Positions 1 through 8,673 are shown, numbered from the stretch's first letter. The stretch: DNA of 64,000 bases from DASSBQ01 sp040981125 (GCA_040981125.1 JANRMQ010000008.1:62001-126000); one strand, 5' to 3'. Translations and numbers: made by a program. Notes: generated by a model from the sequence alone, not told the origin.

Positions 1-540
1 CGTCGAAACGCTGCCCCAGAAGGTCAATTCAAGGCTGATGCGTTCAGCGACCGGAACATGCTTCAGCAGATCCGATTCAAAGATAGCTAGGGCGATCCCG
101 CGGGCAAGATCCGTCGTCTGGCCGACGATAAACCACAGGATCGGCACATAGATTGCCCCGGTGACGGCGCAGCGGACCCAGAGAGCCATGCCGAGCGAGT
201 CCGGAGGTTCCACGCGGAGGCGCTCCAGGAACAGCGTACGCGCGACCACACCCAACGCCCAGATATCGATCGGAATAGAGAGCAAAAAGAGGAATGGGAG
301 ACCAAGGCCCTCTCCAAGATGAACATCCATGGCGAGGGTGAGCACAAAATACGCGAAGACGCTGACAGGGCTGATCAACACCAGCAAGAACGCGACACCC
401 AACTTCGTCTCAAGATGCAGGGATCCCATGGCCATGAACAAGAGCGCAAGGGCCAATTTCATCGGCAGCGCAGTCCAGAACGCAGGCCACAGAACGCCCA
501 GGCCTAACTTAAATGGAGACATGGATTCACGATCGACCAT
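1..540 (-). CDS. Multi-pass membrane protein of unknown function, 3' end outside window
   Basis: An open frame of 180 codons runs from an ATG at 540 to the left edge without a stop, so the gene is truncated by the window. An in-frame TGA lies just upstream of the ATG (positions 548-550), which fixes the start to this ATG or to Met7. The visible protein is strongly hydrophobic, with about four membrane segments (roughly residues 10-38, 47-70, 78-100 and 125-150), and shows no heme or metal motif. It lies 203 nt downstream of the cytochrome b gene on the same strand, so it may be the distal gene of the respiratory operon. I do not recognise the family. That the frame is coding is fairly sure from its length and amino-acid composition. 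Confidence 0.75.
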   Translation of the reverse strand, partial: MVDRESMSPFKLGLGVLWPAFWTALPMKLALALLFMAMGSLHLETKLGVAFLLVLISPVSVFAYFVLTLAMDVHLGEGLGLPFLFLLSIPIDIWALGVVARTLFLERLRVEPPDSLGMALWVRCAVTGAIYVPILWFIVGQTTDLARGIALAIFESDLLKHVPVAERISLELTFWGSVST

Positions 541-743
541 AGTGATTCACACCCGGCATTAAAATCTGTGAACGGTGTCCTCTGTCATGTTCGACGCCCG
601 CATCGCAACGAGCGGCCGCTCCATCACGATGCTCTCACGGCCGCGAAGCGACTGCGGCAAGGCGGCCTCGCAAGCGATCATCGCATACACCAAGAAGACG
701 CGGCCGACGAGTCAACAATGCCGTCGGGCCGTTTCTCATGCGC

Positions 744-1856
744 CTATTCAAGAAATTCGCGATTAATAATGGCTGATACGGTAAAGATCAGAATCGTCGC
801 CATCACGACAATCCATCCGATCAGCGCAATCGGCCGTTTGAAAATATTGCGTTCCGGACTCCGGTCAATAAACGGCAGCGCCGCCAGTAGAGCCATGAAG
901 GCCCCCGGAATCGCGATGGCTCCCAGAAATTGGCCGAACTCGCCGGCGAAAATCTGGAGGCGCAGCATTTGAAACAGAAACAAGAAATACCATTCCGGTT
1001 CCGGATGGTAATCACCGGGATCCGGAGTCGCTTCTTCAAGAAGGACGACGGGCTCCCAAAACGCCAGGCTGCAGATACTCAGGAACACCACGACCATACC
1101 GACGATGTCTTTCCAGATTTGCCGGGGAAAGAAGTAGTCGGTCTTGGCCTTGAGTTCCTGGGGACTCCCCCGAAAGGGTCCGGCCGGCCCGGCCTTGCGG
1201 AACAAGAACAGATGGAGCCCGGCCAACCCCATGAGAGCGGCAGGCAAGATCATCACATGAATCACAAAAAACCGGCTGAGCGTCATTTGCCCGGGAGTCG
1301 GCCCGCCCTTGAGGAAGCGCGCCAGGAAGTCTCCCACCAGCGGGGTCTTATCCATAATTTCGACACCGACTGTCGTTGCCCAGTAGGCGCGTTGATCCCA
1401 GGGAAGGAGATAGCCGGTAAATCCGAATCCCATGACCAAGCCGAAGAGAGCCAACCCGACCAGCCAGATCATTTCCCGTGGCTTCTTGTAGGCGCCCCAC
1501 AGAAAGACCTGTGACATATGAGCAAATACGGTCACGACCATCGCGGTCGAACCCCAGAAGTGGTAGCTCAGCAAAAACCATCCGTAATCGACGTCGTGGA
1601 TGATGTATTGAGTGCTCGCATAGGCATGGTCGGCCGTGGGAACGTAGTAGAACATCAAGAGGATGCCGGTGACCGCCTGCATGATGAAGATGAAGAGCAG
1701 CACGGAACCGAACACGTAGGCCCACCGCGAGCCGCCGGGGACCGGCTCATTGAGCATCTTGGCTTGCAAGGTCTTGAGGCCGACCCGTTCATCGACGAAC
1801 TCGAAGACTTTTTCAATCGCAGTCGGCTGCGTATTGGTCGATTGCGTCGTTTCCAT
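744..1856 (-). CDS. petB: Cytochrome b (b6 and subunit IV fused) of a complex III-like quinol oxidoreductase
   Basis: Integral membrane diheme subunit that oxidises quinol at the Qo site and passes electrons to the Rieske protein and across the membrane. The 370-residue protein shows the heme-ligand histidines at about 99, 113, 200 and 215. The second pair is separated by 14 residues, the spacing of cytochrome b6 rather than mitochondrial cytochrome b. The Qo motif PEWY is at 287-290. The chain continues about 80 residues beyond it, so the b6 part and the subunit-IV part are one polypeptide. Its start codon shares a base with the stop of the Rieske gene (TAATG), which suggests translational coupling. 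Identification is firm; the electron acceptor is inferred from the adjacent cytochromes c. Confidence 0.95.
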   Translation of the reverse strand: METTQSTNTQPTAIEKVFEFVDERVGLKTLQAKMLNEPVPGGSRWAYVFGSVLLFIFIMQAVTGILLMFYYVPTADHAYASTQYIIHDVDYGWFLLSYHFWGSTAMVVTVFAHMSQVFLWGAYKKPREMIWLVGLALFGLVMGFGFTGYLLPWDQRAYWATTVGVEIMDKTPLVGDFLARFLKGGPTPGQMTLSRFFVIHVMILPAALMGLAGLHLFLFRKAGPAGPFRGSPQELKAKTDYFFPRQIWKDIVGMVVVFLSICSLAFWEPVVLLEEATPDPGDYHPEPEWYFLFLFQMLRLQIFAGEFGQFLGAIAIPGAFMALLAALPFIDRSPERNIFKRPIALIGWIVVMATILIFTVSAIINREFLE

Positions 1857-2794
1857 TAGACGATCCGCACCTGCGCCTTGGTTCCGGCTTTAAATTCCAT
1901 GTCAATAATCGAAATTTCCCCGTTCGCCGTTACTTGGATCGGCAGCGGATCAAGGGGCCGCGGAGCCGGCCCATCGAGCACCTTGCCCGCGGCATCATAG
2001 ATGCTGAGATGACAGGGGCAGAGAAAAACCTGCCCCAGCACTTTATGAGTGCGCCACTTATACCCGCACCCCAAATGGGGGCACTTGCCGGAAAAGGCAA
2101 TGTATGGAACGTTCTTCTTGTTGGTCCACACATGCTTGCCGGTCGCATCTCGGAACTCCATATCCTTGCCTTGATAGATCTTCTCGAGCACGGCAGGAGT
2201 CGCCTTCAAGACCCAGACGTTCTTATCGATTTCCTGCTCCGGCATGTAGGCTTCTTTGGACATGCGCTTGAACTTATATTGGACGCCGATGTCCTCCTGC
2301 TTGATCTTGCCGACATTGCCGATCTGCAGCCAGCCGTTGTCGAACGGCTGATACATGGGCTTCATCAAATACCGCAAGACCGGCCAAGCCAGCGGCACCG
2401 CGATTAAGAAACCGATGGCATGAGTGAAATTCGCGAAGAACGTCCGCCGCTTCACGCTGCGCTCGAGCTCGGGAAGAGGAACTAATACTTCTCCCGGCGT
2501 CACATGAATATTCTCTTCGAGATGAGCGATCTCAACTTCATGAGTGGTGACGTAGTCTTGCCGGTTAAACGCCGGCAATGAGGCAAAGTCGCTGGACGTG
2601 GAGCGCAGGGTGACTTTATCGCTCGTCACGTCGGACACCTGCCCCATCGGCACTTGCCGCTCGATCGGGCCCATCCCATCGCCGCCGACCACGATATGAC
2701 TGACTTCCTGGGACAAAGGATCGACGATGACCCGTGTCACCTCGCCGACCTCGCGATCCGTACAGAGAACTTTAGACTTAAGCTTAGGCTGCAT
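1856..2794 (-). CDS. Rieske 2Fe-2S protein with N-terminal PRC-barrel-like domain
   Basis: Iron-sulfur subunit of the quinol-oxidising complex. Both cluster boxes are present: CPHLGC at 238-243 and CPCH at 259-262, supplying two Cys, two His and the disulfide pair. A hydrophobic segment at about 118-142 would anchor the protein. Ahead of it residues 1-80 resemble a PRC barrel (a beta-rich module with the signature region around VIVDPLSQEVSHIVV), which ordinary Rieske proteins lack. It sits 2 nt after the membrane cytochrome c gene and overlaps the cytochrome b start. At 312 residues it is much longer than a typical 180-200 residue Rieske subunit because of the extra domain and an insert before the cluster fold. 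The PRC assignment is by pattern only. Confidence 0.92.
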   Translation of the reverse strand: MQPKLKSKVLCTDREVGEVTRVIVDPLSQEVSHIVVGGDGMGPIERQVPMGQVSDVTSDKVTLRSTSSDFASLPAFNRQDYVTTHEVEIAHLEENIHVTPGEVLVPLPELERSVKRRTFFANFTHAIGFLIAVPLAWPVLRYLMKPMYQPFDNGWLQIGNVGKIKQEDIGVQYKFKRMSKEAYMPEQEIDKNVWVLKATPAVLEKIYQGKDMEFRDATGKHVWTNKKNVPYIAFSGKCPHLGCGYKWRTHKVLGQVFLCPCHLSIYDAAGKVLDGPAPRPLDPLPIQVTANGEISIIDMEFKAGTKAQVRIV

Positions 2795-2796
2795 CG

Positions 2797-3603
2797 TTAT
2801 TTCTTCTTGATCGGTTTCGGCGTATTGACCGCCGTGTTCTTGAAGGTGCTCAACCAGGCCGCGAGCACCTGCATGTCCTTCTCTTCCATCAAATCCTTGT
2901 ACTTGTCCGGCATCTTGCCCTTTTCATAATCCTTCTCGTAGCCTTCGGCCATCCAAGTCTTGGGATCGTAAATCTTGTCCTTGATGTCCTGCGCCGTCAT
3001 CAAATTGCCGATGTTGTCGAGCTCGGGGCCGCGTTTTTTCCCGCCTTCACCCTTGAGCTTGTGGCAGTTGTAACATTCCTGGAGTTGCCATTGCTCCTCG
3101 CCGAGCGCCGCGATATCGCCACCCGCCACGGCGCCGGTCGCCGGGGGCGCGCCCTCCCCGCCGGCCTTCTGATCGCTGGGGGCCTGGCCCGCGCCCAGCG
3201 CCTGCAACCGAGCCGTCAATTCCTTGGCCTTGTCATCGAGAGCCTTGGCCCGCTCCATCAACACGTCGACCTTGCCGGCCTCGTACCGCTCCCGCTTCGG
3301 TTTCAAAATCTGATTGATCTTTCCCCGTTCGTCTTCCGGATCAAACTGAGGCCAGAGCGATCCCCCGGCTATGTAAACCACGCAGAGGACGAGGTAAAAG
3401 ACAATCAGCGCGCCTAACGCCTTGCCTCCGGCCAACGGCCTCAGCGATGGGGCGTCCAACATGATGAAGACAATGGTGCCCAACATGGCATAGGCAAAAA
3501 ACATGGCTTGGAAGACGAACGGAAAGCCCAGCGCGCCCGAGGCGCCAAAGAGAATGGCGCCGATGATCACTCCGACGATGCTTTTCTTTATGACGTTTCC
3601 CAT
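2797..3603 (-). CDS. Membrane-anchored monoheme cytochrome c
   Basis: The 268-residue protein starts with two or three hydrophobic segments (about residues 5-28, 30-50 and 62-82). A charged, helix-prone stretch (about 95-140) and an Ala/Gly-rich linker follow, then a C-terminal class-I-like cytochrome domain with the heme motif CYNCH at 177-181 and a plausible axial Met at about 231 (KGKMPDKY). It most likely carries electrons from the Rieske protein toward periplasmic acceptors. It is packed between the CydA-like gene (39 nt) and the Rieske gene (2 nt) in one operon. The membrane part before the heme domain is unusually elaborate for a simple cytochrome c. Confidence 0.88.
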   Translation of the reverse strand: MGNVIKKSIVGVIIGAILFGASGALGFPFVFQAMFFAYAMLGTIVFIMLDAPSLRPLAGGKALGALIVFYLVLCVVYIAGGSLWPQFDPEDERGKINQILKPKRERYEAGKVDVLMERAKALDDKAKELTARLQALGAGQAPSDQKAGGEGAPPATGAVAGGDIAALGEEQWQLQECYNCHKLKGEGGKKRGPELDNIGNLMTAQDIKDKIYDPKTWMAEGYEKDYEKGKMPDKYKDLMEEKDMQVLAAWLSTFKNTAVNTPKPIKKK

Positions 3604-3641
3604 GAGACCTCTTGTTCACCTCGCACGCGATTCGTGCAAGC

Positions 3642-5345
3642 CTATTTTGCTCCCGCCGGAACCGGGGCCCCTTCAGGCGCATGCGCCTTGGTTTCGGATG
3701 CCCGAAGGGTGACAAAAATCGCGAAACTGACGACGGAGAAAAAGACGACCGTAATGGCGGTGATCCACCACGCCGAGTAAGCCAACGTCGGCGTATACGA
3801 TTCGGCCGTAAAATCAGGCAACAGATTATAGGTATGGAAATACTTACGAAGCAACGAGCGGATGGCGCCCATCAGGCCCATGGTCCAAATCATGCTGAAC
3901 GCCAGGAAAACCAAGACAAACTGCGAGACGAAATCAATGCGGCCCCAAATAATAGTACCCTGCGTGATCGCGCGATTATAGATGATATAGTTCACGACCG
4001 TGACAAAGACGAGGGTAAACGCGGCCGAATTCTTCGCGGGCATCAACGCCAACCAGTTCCAATCGGACGGCAATTCCAGATGCTCGACCAGTTTCGCGCC
4101 GGTCGGCACGAACCCGTGCGGCGTCATCCAGATGGCGTTGCCGACCACGATCATTAAAAACCCGACCTTGATCACGGTGCGCGACGACACGGTGATCGGA
4201 ATGAACCGGCCGAGAATGACCGGCGCAAAGAGCAACGGCAGAAGGAAAACCAAGGACATGGGATCGGGAACAGGGTAGTCCGTCATGACCTTGGTCATGA
4301 CTCCGGGCAACGCAATCATGACGATAGGCGCCACAATGGTCATCCGAACCCGCTCCACGCCTTCGATCCGCTTCATGCTCAGCCAGATATAGTAGTTACT
4401 GGCCAGGAAAATGAGACCGATCATGGCGCCCTGCATTTCAAAGAACATCGACAACTGGTCCGCCATCATATACGGGCAAATCGACGCATCGTAGTCGCAC
4501 AATTCATAGGCGTACAGGTAGCCCATGAAAGGCAGAAACAGCAACGCCCCGACGCCGATCAGGTTTCCGACGAATCCCATCCAATCGTAATAGGAGCGCT
4601 CTTCGTCTTTCTTCGAGCCCATGTACATATAGGCCGCGATGAGCCCTGCCACGAATCCACCGAAGGTCACATTCCCCACCAGGCGGTGCAGGTTCATGGG
4701 AATCCAGCTGTAGTTGAACACCTTGTCCCAGAGAGTTGCGGTCGCGAGGAAGTCGGCCGGAGACACGCCTTCACCCTTGACCGGCGTATTCATGAAGGAG
4801 GTGGGACCGTCAATGACGAACAACGTAATCGTTCCCACCAAGTTCAAGAGCACGCCGAGCGCAATGTGCCGCGCCTTCTTGTCCCCCTTCCAGGCATCCC
4901 ACGTGTAGAAATACATGTAGAGGAGGATCGTCTCACCGATGAACAACAAGGGATAAACGACGGCGAAGATCAGAAAGAAATGATTGATCAACCAGGTCGT
5001 AAACTGCGGATAAGTAGCCAGCAAGACAAAGATGAAGAGTCCGCCGGTGAGCGCCGTCATGCTGTACAGGATGACGGTGACTTTGGTAACCTCTTTGGCC
5101 AGACGGTCGTAGCGAGGATCCTGCTTTCGGTACCCCAACCATTCCGAGATCACGACAAAGATCGGCGCGCCCAGAATGAACCCCGCGAAGAGAATGTGCA
5201 ATTGGGCGACGATCCACACCGCAGTTCGATTGCCCGTGTAAGGGAATTCCACGGGCGGCGCGCTTGGAGCCTGGGCATAGGCCACGCCTCCGACCACCGC
5301 CGCGAGGGCAAATACAGCTATCAGACTGCGCTGCCACATCTTCAT
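3642..5345 (-). CDS. Cytochrome bd-like (CydA superfamily) integral membrane subunit
   Basis: A 567-residue protein with a signal-peptide-like start (VAYAQA at about 21-26) and about 13 membrane helices. The QLHILFAG stretch (His50) resembles the heme-ligand His helix of CydA, and further His residues lie in predicted helices (for example NLHRLVGN). The canonical CydA quinol-loop motif GRQPW is absent and no cydB is nearby, so this is unlikely to be a classical bd oxidase. Embedding between two cytochrome c genes and ahead of Rieske/cytochrome b suggests a structural or electron-transfer role in the complex III-like assembly. Nitrospira genomes are known to encode several bd-like proteins of uncertain function; the exact role here is inference. 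Confidence 0.8.
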   Translation of the reverse strand: MKMWQRSLIAVFALAAVVGGVAYAQAPSAPPVEFPYTGNRTAVWIVAQLHILFAGFILGAPIFVVISEWLGYRKQDPRYDRLAKEVTKVTVILYSMTALTGGLFIFVLLATYPQFTTWLINHFFLIFAVVYPLLFIGETILLYMYFYTWDAWKGDKKARHIALGVLLNLVGTITLFVIDGPTSFMNTPVKGEGVSPADFLATATLWDKVFNYSWIPMNLHRLVGNVTFGGFVAGLIAAYMYMGSKKDEERSYYDWMGFVGNLIGVGALLFLPFMGYLYAYELCDYDASICPYMMADQLSMFFEMQGAMIGLIFLASNYYIWLSMKRIEGVERVRMTIVAPIVMIALPGVMTKVMTDYPVPDPMSLVFLLPLLFAPVILGRFIPITVSSRTVIKVGFLMIVVGNAIWMTPHGFVPTGAKLVEHLELPSDWNWLALMPAKNSAAFTLVFVTVVNYIIYNRAITQGTIIWGRIDFVSQFVLVFLAFSMIWTMGLMGAIRSLLRKYFHTYNLLPDFTAESYTPTLAYSAWWITAITVVFFSVVSFAIFVTLRASETKAHAPEGAPVPAGAK

Positions 5346-5417
5346 GATCGTTCGCCGCCCCTCCTCATCTAGCAGAATATTGATTCGCTCTCGCCGGACC
5401 GAACCATCGAGACGCGC

Positions 5418-5969
5418 TTACTCCGCCGCCTCAGCCTTGGCGGTTTGCGTCGCGGCCGGCGCAGCGGCCGACTTCACTTGATCCGCAGGCACCCAGTCTT
5501 TCTTTTCAGGATCCCATCCTTTTCCGGATAGACCGAAGCTCCGCTCGAACGCCACCAACTTCCAACGATCTTCCTCCGAGAGCTTGGTCTTCCAGGCCTT
5601 CATCTTGGTATTGGGCACTCCTTCGGAGATACGCCAGAACCACACCGAATCGGAATACATCTTCATCCGGTCGCCGTTACGAAAATCGCGCGCACCGGCT
5701 TTAACCGGCTTCCCGTCCTTGCCGTGGCAGCTGGCGCAATTCACGTCGGGATTCTTGGCGCCGATATAGATCTCCTTCCCCTCATCGATGATCTTTTGGT
5801 CGGTCCACCATCCGGCCGGCATATGCTTATCCGCATATTCCGCAGGAGCGGGCGGCGGCGGAACAATCGGGCCCTCCCCTCCTCCTTCACCACCACAACC
5901 CGCAACGGCCAAGCCGAATCCGAACACACCGGCCATTAATATCAGCGCACTTTTCCCTGTACCCGCCAT
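5418..5969 (-). CDS. Monoheme cytochrome c lipoprotein
   Basis: With the ATG at 5969 the product has 183 residues: a lipoprotein signal with lipobox LAVAGC (Cys25), a Gly/Pro linker and a cytochrome c domain with CASCH at 78-82. I prefer this start over one 60 nt upstream because an AAAGGAG Shine-Dalgarno lies at 5981-5987 and the signal peptide then begins properly. The C-terminal 35 residues are Ala/Lys-rich. It is the second gene of the respiratory operon, ahead of the CydA-like gene. Probably a periplasm-facing electron carrier held to a membrane by lipid. Confidence 0.88.
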   Translation of the reverse strand: MAGTGKSALILMAGVFGFGLAVAGCGGEGGGEGPIVPPPPAPAEYADKHMPAGWWTDQKIIDEGKEIYIGAKNPDVNCASCHGKDGKPVKAGARDFRNGDRMKMYSDSVWFWRISEGVPNTKMKAWKTKLSEEDRWKLVAFERSFGLSGKGWDPEKKDWVPADQVKSAAAPAATQTAKAEAAE

Positions 5970-6182
5970 AAAAATCTTCGCTCCTTTCTTCAGTGCCGGG
6001 CTGTCACCCGCCCAGACTTTCGCGTTCAATGGCAGAAAAAAGACGCTTTTCCCGAGGCCCGCTCACTTCGGCCCCAGCAAAAGCGCCGGCACTTACCAGT
6101 CCAATGATGTCACGTTCGGCTTTCCCCCGCCCGACACTCGAAATCCGATCCGGCGTGGTATCACGTTCCACGGACCGTCTTG

Positions 6183-6785
6183 TCATTTCTGCCGCTTGCC
6201 CAGCCCCTTTCGCCGGCGCTGTTCTTGGCGCTTCCACTTCTTGAAAACTTTAAACCCGATGAAGCCCCCTCCCGCAGCGACGCCGGCGATCAATCCGTAC
6301 ACTAGCCACCGAGGAGGGCCTAGATCCTGCTCGCACCCGCTTCCAAGATTCGCCTGGAGACGGCGTTCGCTCTCCAGATCATTGGGATCGAACTGGACCG
6401 TATACCGCTTTTGCTCGGCGCCGGCTTCCACAAGAAGCGGGTCGCCAAGATTGTCGTTATGCAAATGAAGGGTGACTTTATAATACCCGTCGCTGTCGGT
6501 CCGTACCGTCTGACCGATCGTCACCCGCGTATCTTTGACCAAGACCTCGACTTGGGAATTCGGCTTCCCGTCCTTATCACACACAAACCCTTCAACGGTG
6601 AACCGATGATCGGCTTCATGTGTGGCAAAGAGGATTGAAGGAAGAGATAGGCTGACCACCCCCAGCGCTACCATCAACCACCGGGTGGCGCTACCGCTGA
6701 TATTCCTCCAGCCTCGAACTTCCCGCGGTTCGCTTGATATCCGGTTTTCTGTCCCGGACACTGCCGTTTCTGACTCAAGCAACAA
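6183..6785 (-). CDS. Membrane-anchored protein with CNA-B/transthyretin-like domain
   Basis: A 200-residue protein: N-terminal hydrophobic segment (about 35-58), an exported beta-sandwich region with the carboxypeptidase-regulatory or CNA-B pattern (VEGFVCDKDGKPNSQVEV, then SDGYYKVTLHLHN), and a C-terminal membrane helix followed by a Lys/Arg-rich cytoplasmic tail. It is the first gene downstream of a good promoter at 6828-6856 and precedes the cytochrome c lipoprotein, so it probably belongs to the respiratory operon, perhaps in assembly or binding. The start is uncertain: a TTG at 6785 gives this length, while the ATG at 6674 would start right at the signal sequence. Function unknown. Confidence 0.72.
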   Translation of the reverse strand: MLLESETAVSGTENRISSEPREVRGWRNISGSATRWLMVALGVVSLSLPSILFATHEADHRFTVEGFVCDKDGKPNSQVEVLVKDTRVTIGQTVRTDSDGYYKVTLHLHNDNLGDPLLVEAGAEQKRYTVQFDPNDLESERRLQANLGSGCEQDLGPPRWLVYGLIAGVAAGGGFIGFKVFKKWKRQEQRRRKGLGKRQK

Positions 6786-6827
6786 AAAGCCCTACCACAG
6801 CGGGAGTGCCCAATTTTGAGGCCGGCT

Positions 6828-6856
6828 CTTTTAACATGACCTCCCTACTTTGTCAA
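6828..6856 (-). promoter_or_regulatory. Sigma70-like promoter of the respiratory operon
   Basis: Reading the minus strand, a perfect -35 hexamer TTGACA (6851-6856) is followed after 17 nt by TAAAAG (6828-6833). Transcription would start near 6821, about 36 nt before the first start codon of the respiratory operon. Confidence 0.65.
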
Positions 6857-7021
6857 CAATTGGACAGCAACCGGACAGAGAAATAGACCATCAACAACGC
6901 CGTTCGTTTCATGTCCATGTTCGGGATGAGTCGATTTCGAAGCGCCTTTGACGCTAGGCAAGAAGAGGTGGCAACGGCAGCGATAGTACCGGGCTCAAAC
7001 AAGATCTCCTCGTGAGACTTT

Positions 7022-7411
7022 CTAAAGATGGCCCCGTGCCTTGGCTTGAGCTGCGATGTGATCCGCTTCGGCGTGCCGCTCAGTTTCCTTTTTGGCCACC
7101 CAGGTTTCCCACGACTTGCCGTTCGCCGTGTCTTCACCGGAAAACGCAATGGACCGGACGTCGGCATAGGGAATGGTTCGCGCCGGCTCTCCTGTGGCGG
7201 GAATCACTTCGATGACCGGTCCGTGCTCGGTCACCGAACGATTGAATAAGTATCCGAGCAGCGTCTCGCCCGAAGATAGTTCCAGAGTCACATCTCCACG
7301 ATAATCGAATGCCAGTTCCACCGCCTCGGAAAGTTCGGCATCGGTGGCGGGCCTGAACACGCGGCCTTCCAGACTGCCGGATTCAGTGGTGTGGTATTTC
7401 GTATCGGTCAT
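7022..7411 (-). CDS. Conserved-looking hypothetical protein (129 aa)
   Basis: Soluble 129-residue protein with no signal or membrane segment. The middle (about 15-95) is rich in alternating hydrophobic residues (RGDVTLELSSGETLLGYLFN, later PYADVRSIAFSGED), suggesting a small SH3- or PilZ-like beta barrel. The C-terminus is a charged helix. It lies downstream of hpnH on the same strand, separated from it by the palindromic repeat array at 7439-7663, and is followed by the respiratory operon promoter. Codon use looks like that of its neighbours. I do not recognise a function. Confidence 0.7.
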   Translation of the reverse strand: MTDTKYHTTESGSLEGRVFRPATDAELSEAVELAFDYRGDVTLELSSGETLLGYLFNRSVTEHGPVIEVIPATGEPARTIPYADVRSIAFSGEDTANGKSWETWVAKKETERHAEADHIAAQAKARGHL

Positions 7412-7438
7412 CGTGAATACAAGAAGTGATTATTTTGT

Positions 7439-7663
7439 TCACCCGGCCCACCCCGCCAGCGGGACGCTGCCGTTCCGATCTCACCCACCGTACCCCGCGC
7501 AGGTTGTTTTCACCCACCACAGCCCCCGGTTGCTTCGCAACCGTTTCCCAGGGACGTGCGCTTTCCGATCTCACCCGCCCACCCCCCGCAGCGCCGAGGC
7601 GCTGCTTCTTCCCAAGCTCACCCGCCCACCCCGGCAGCGGAACGCTGCCTTGCCCGGGATCAC
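7439..7663. repeat. Array of five related palindromic (REP-like) units
   Basis: Five imperfect units begin at 7439, 7481, 7510, 7571 and 7618, each opening with TCACCC and a C-rich run. Units 1, 3, 4 and 5 then carry a short hairpin. Unit 5 has GGCAGCG-GAA-CGCTGCC, unit 4 GCAGCGC-CGAG-GCGCTGC and unit 3 CGGTTG-CTTCG-CAACCG, all with perfect stems; unit 1 has one mismatch and unit 2 is truncated. The array fills the gap between hpnH and the next gene and just reaches the hpnH stop codon (7660-7662). It could act in transcript termination or mRNA stability. Confidence 0.75.
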
Positions 7664-8673
7664 GCGTTCGGGAGCAAGGTCAGCTTGACGGTTCGCGTGA
7701 AGCCATTCAGTGATCCGAATGTATCTTGAACCGCCGATGCCTCGTATCCGCAATGCACCATGCAGTCGGCGCATTTTTCATTCCGCCCCGTCCCATAGTG
7801 TTCCCAGTCGGTCCCTTCCATGAGTTCGCGGAACGTTTTCACATACCCGTCCTGTATGAGATAGCAGGGACGCTGCCATCCGAACACGTTATACGTGGGA
7901 TTTCCCCAAGGCGTGCATTGATACTCCCGCCTGCCCATCAAGAAATCCAAAAAGAGCGGAGACTGATTGAAGCGCCAGCCCCTCTTGCGATTGCCGAGGA
8001 TCTTGGAAAACAATTCTTTCGTGCGGCTGCGCTTGAGAAAGTGCTGCTGGTCCGGCGCCTTTTGATAACTGTAGCCCGGCGAAATCATCATGCCCTCGAC
8101 ACCGAGCTTCATCATGGCGTCAAAAAAGGCCCGCACCCGTTCGGGGTTGGCGTCATCGAATAACGTGGTATTGGTCGTCACGCGATGCCCGCGCGCCAGC
8201 GCGGCCTTGATTGCTTTGACCGCCACATCGTAGACCCCGTCGCGGCAGACCGCCCAATCGTGCTCTTCTTTCAGTCCATCCATATGCACGGAAAAAGTCA
8301 GAAATTGGGACGGCGCATAGTCATCCAGCTTGCGCTCCATCAGGATGGCGTTGGTGCAGAGATACACATATTTTTTCCGCTCCACCAAACCGCGCACGAT
8401 TTGAGGCATTTCCGGATGGATCAACGGCTCCCCGCCGGGAATACTGATAATCGGCGCGCCGCATTCTTCGGCCGCGGCCCAGCATTGCTCGGGCGTGAGC
8501 CGTTTATCGAGAATATGGTCGGGATACTGAATCTTCCCGCATCCTGCGCAAGCGAGGTTACAGCGAAAAAGCGGCTCGAGCATCAGCACCAGCGGATAGC
8601 GCTTGATGCCTTTGAATTTCTGCGTCAGCACATATTTGCTGACTGTATACATTTGGGAGACTGGAACAGCCAT
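7660..8673 (-). CDS. hpnH: HpnH, radical SAM adenosyl-hopane synthase
   Basis: Joins the 5'-deoxyadenosyl group of S-adenosylmethionine to a C30 hopene, the first committed step to extended (C35) hopanoids. The 337-residue sequence has the radical SAM cluster motif CNLACAGC (Cys38, Cys42, Cys45), the SAM-binding ISIPGGEPL region near 80, and the family's C-terminal cysteine-rich end (CADCMVHCGYEAS). Length and whole-protein pattern fit HpnH closely. It is about 44 kb from the squalene-hopene cyclase in this window, so hopanoid genes are split over at least two loci. It has its own promoter (8753-8782) and a palindrome in the leader. Confidence 0.96.
   Translation of the reverse strand: MAVPVSQMYTVSKYVLTQKFKGIKRYPLVLMLEPLFRCNLACAGCGKIQYPDHILDKRLTPEQCWAAAEECGAPIISIPGGEPLIHPEMPQIVRGLVERKKYVYLCTNAILMERKLDDYAPSQFLTFSVHMDGLKEEHDWAVCRDGVYDVAVKAIKAALARGHRVTTNTTLFDDANPERVRAFFDAMMKLGVEGMMISPGYSYQKAPDQQHFLKRSRTKELFSKILGNRKRGWRFNQSPLFLDFLMGRREYQCTPWGNPTYNVFGWQRPCYLIQDGYVKTFRELMEGTDWEHYGTGRNEKCADCMVHCGYEASAVQDTFGSLNGFTRTVKLTLLPNA

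Noticed and set aside
541..743. Short minus-strand frames between cytochrome b and the left-edge membrane protein
   Set aside because: At most about 40 codons from non-ATG starts, without ribosome sites. Treated as intergenic.
6786..6845. 20-codon minus-strand frame with a GGGAGG site before its ATG
   Set aside because: Its ATG lies inside the spacer of the predicted promoter and upstream of the expected transcription start, so it would not be in the mRNA.
7439..7663. CRISPR array
   Set aside because: Units are unequal in length, their stems differ, there are no regular unique spacers, and no cas genes are present.
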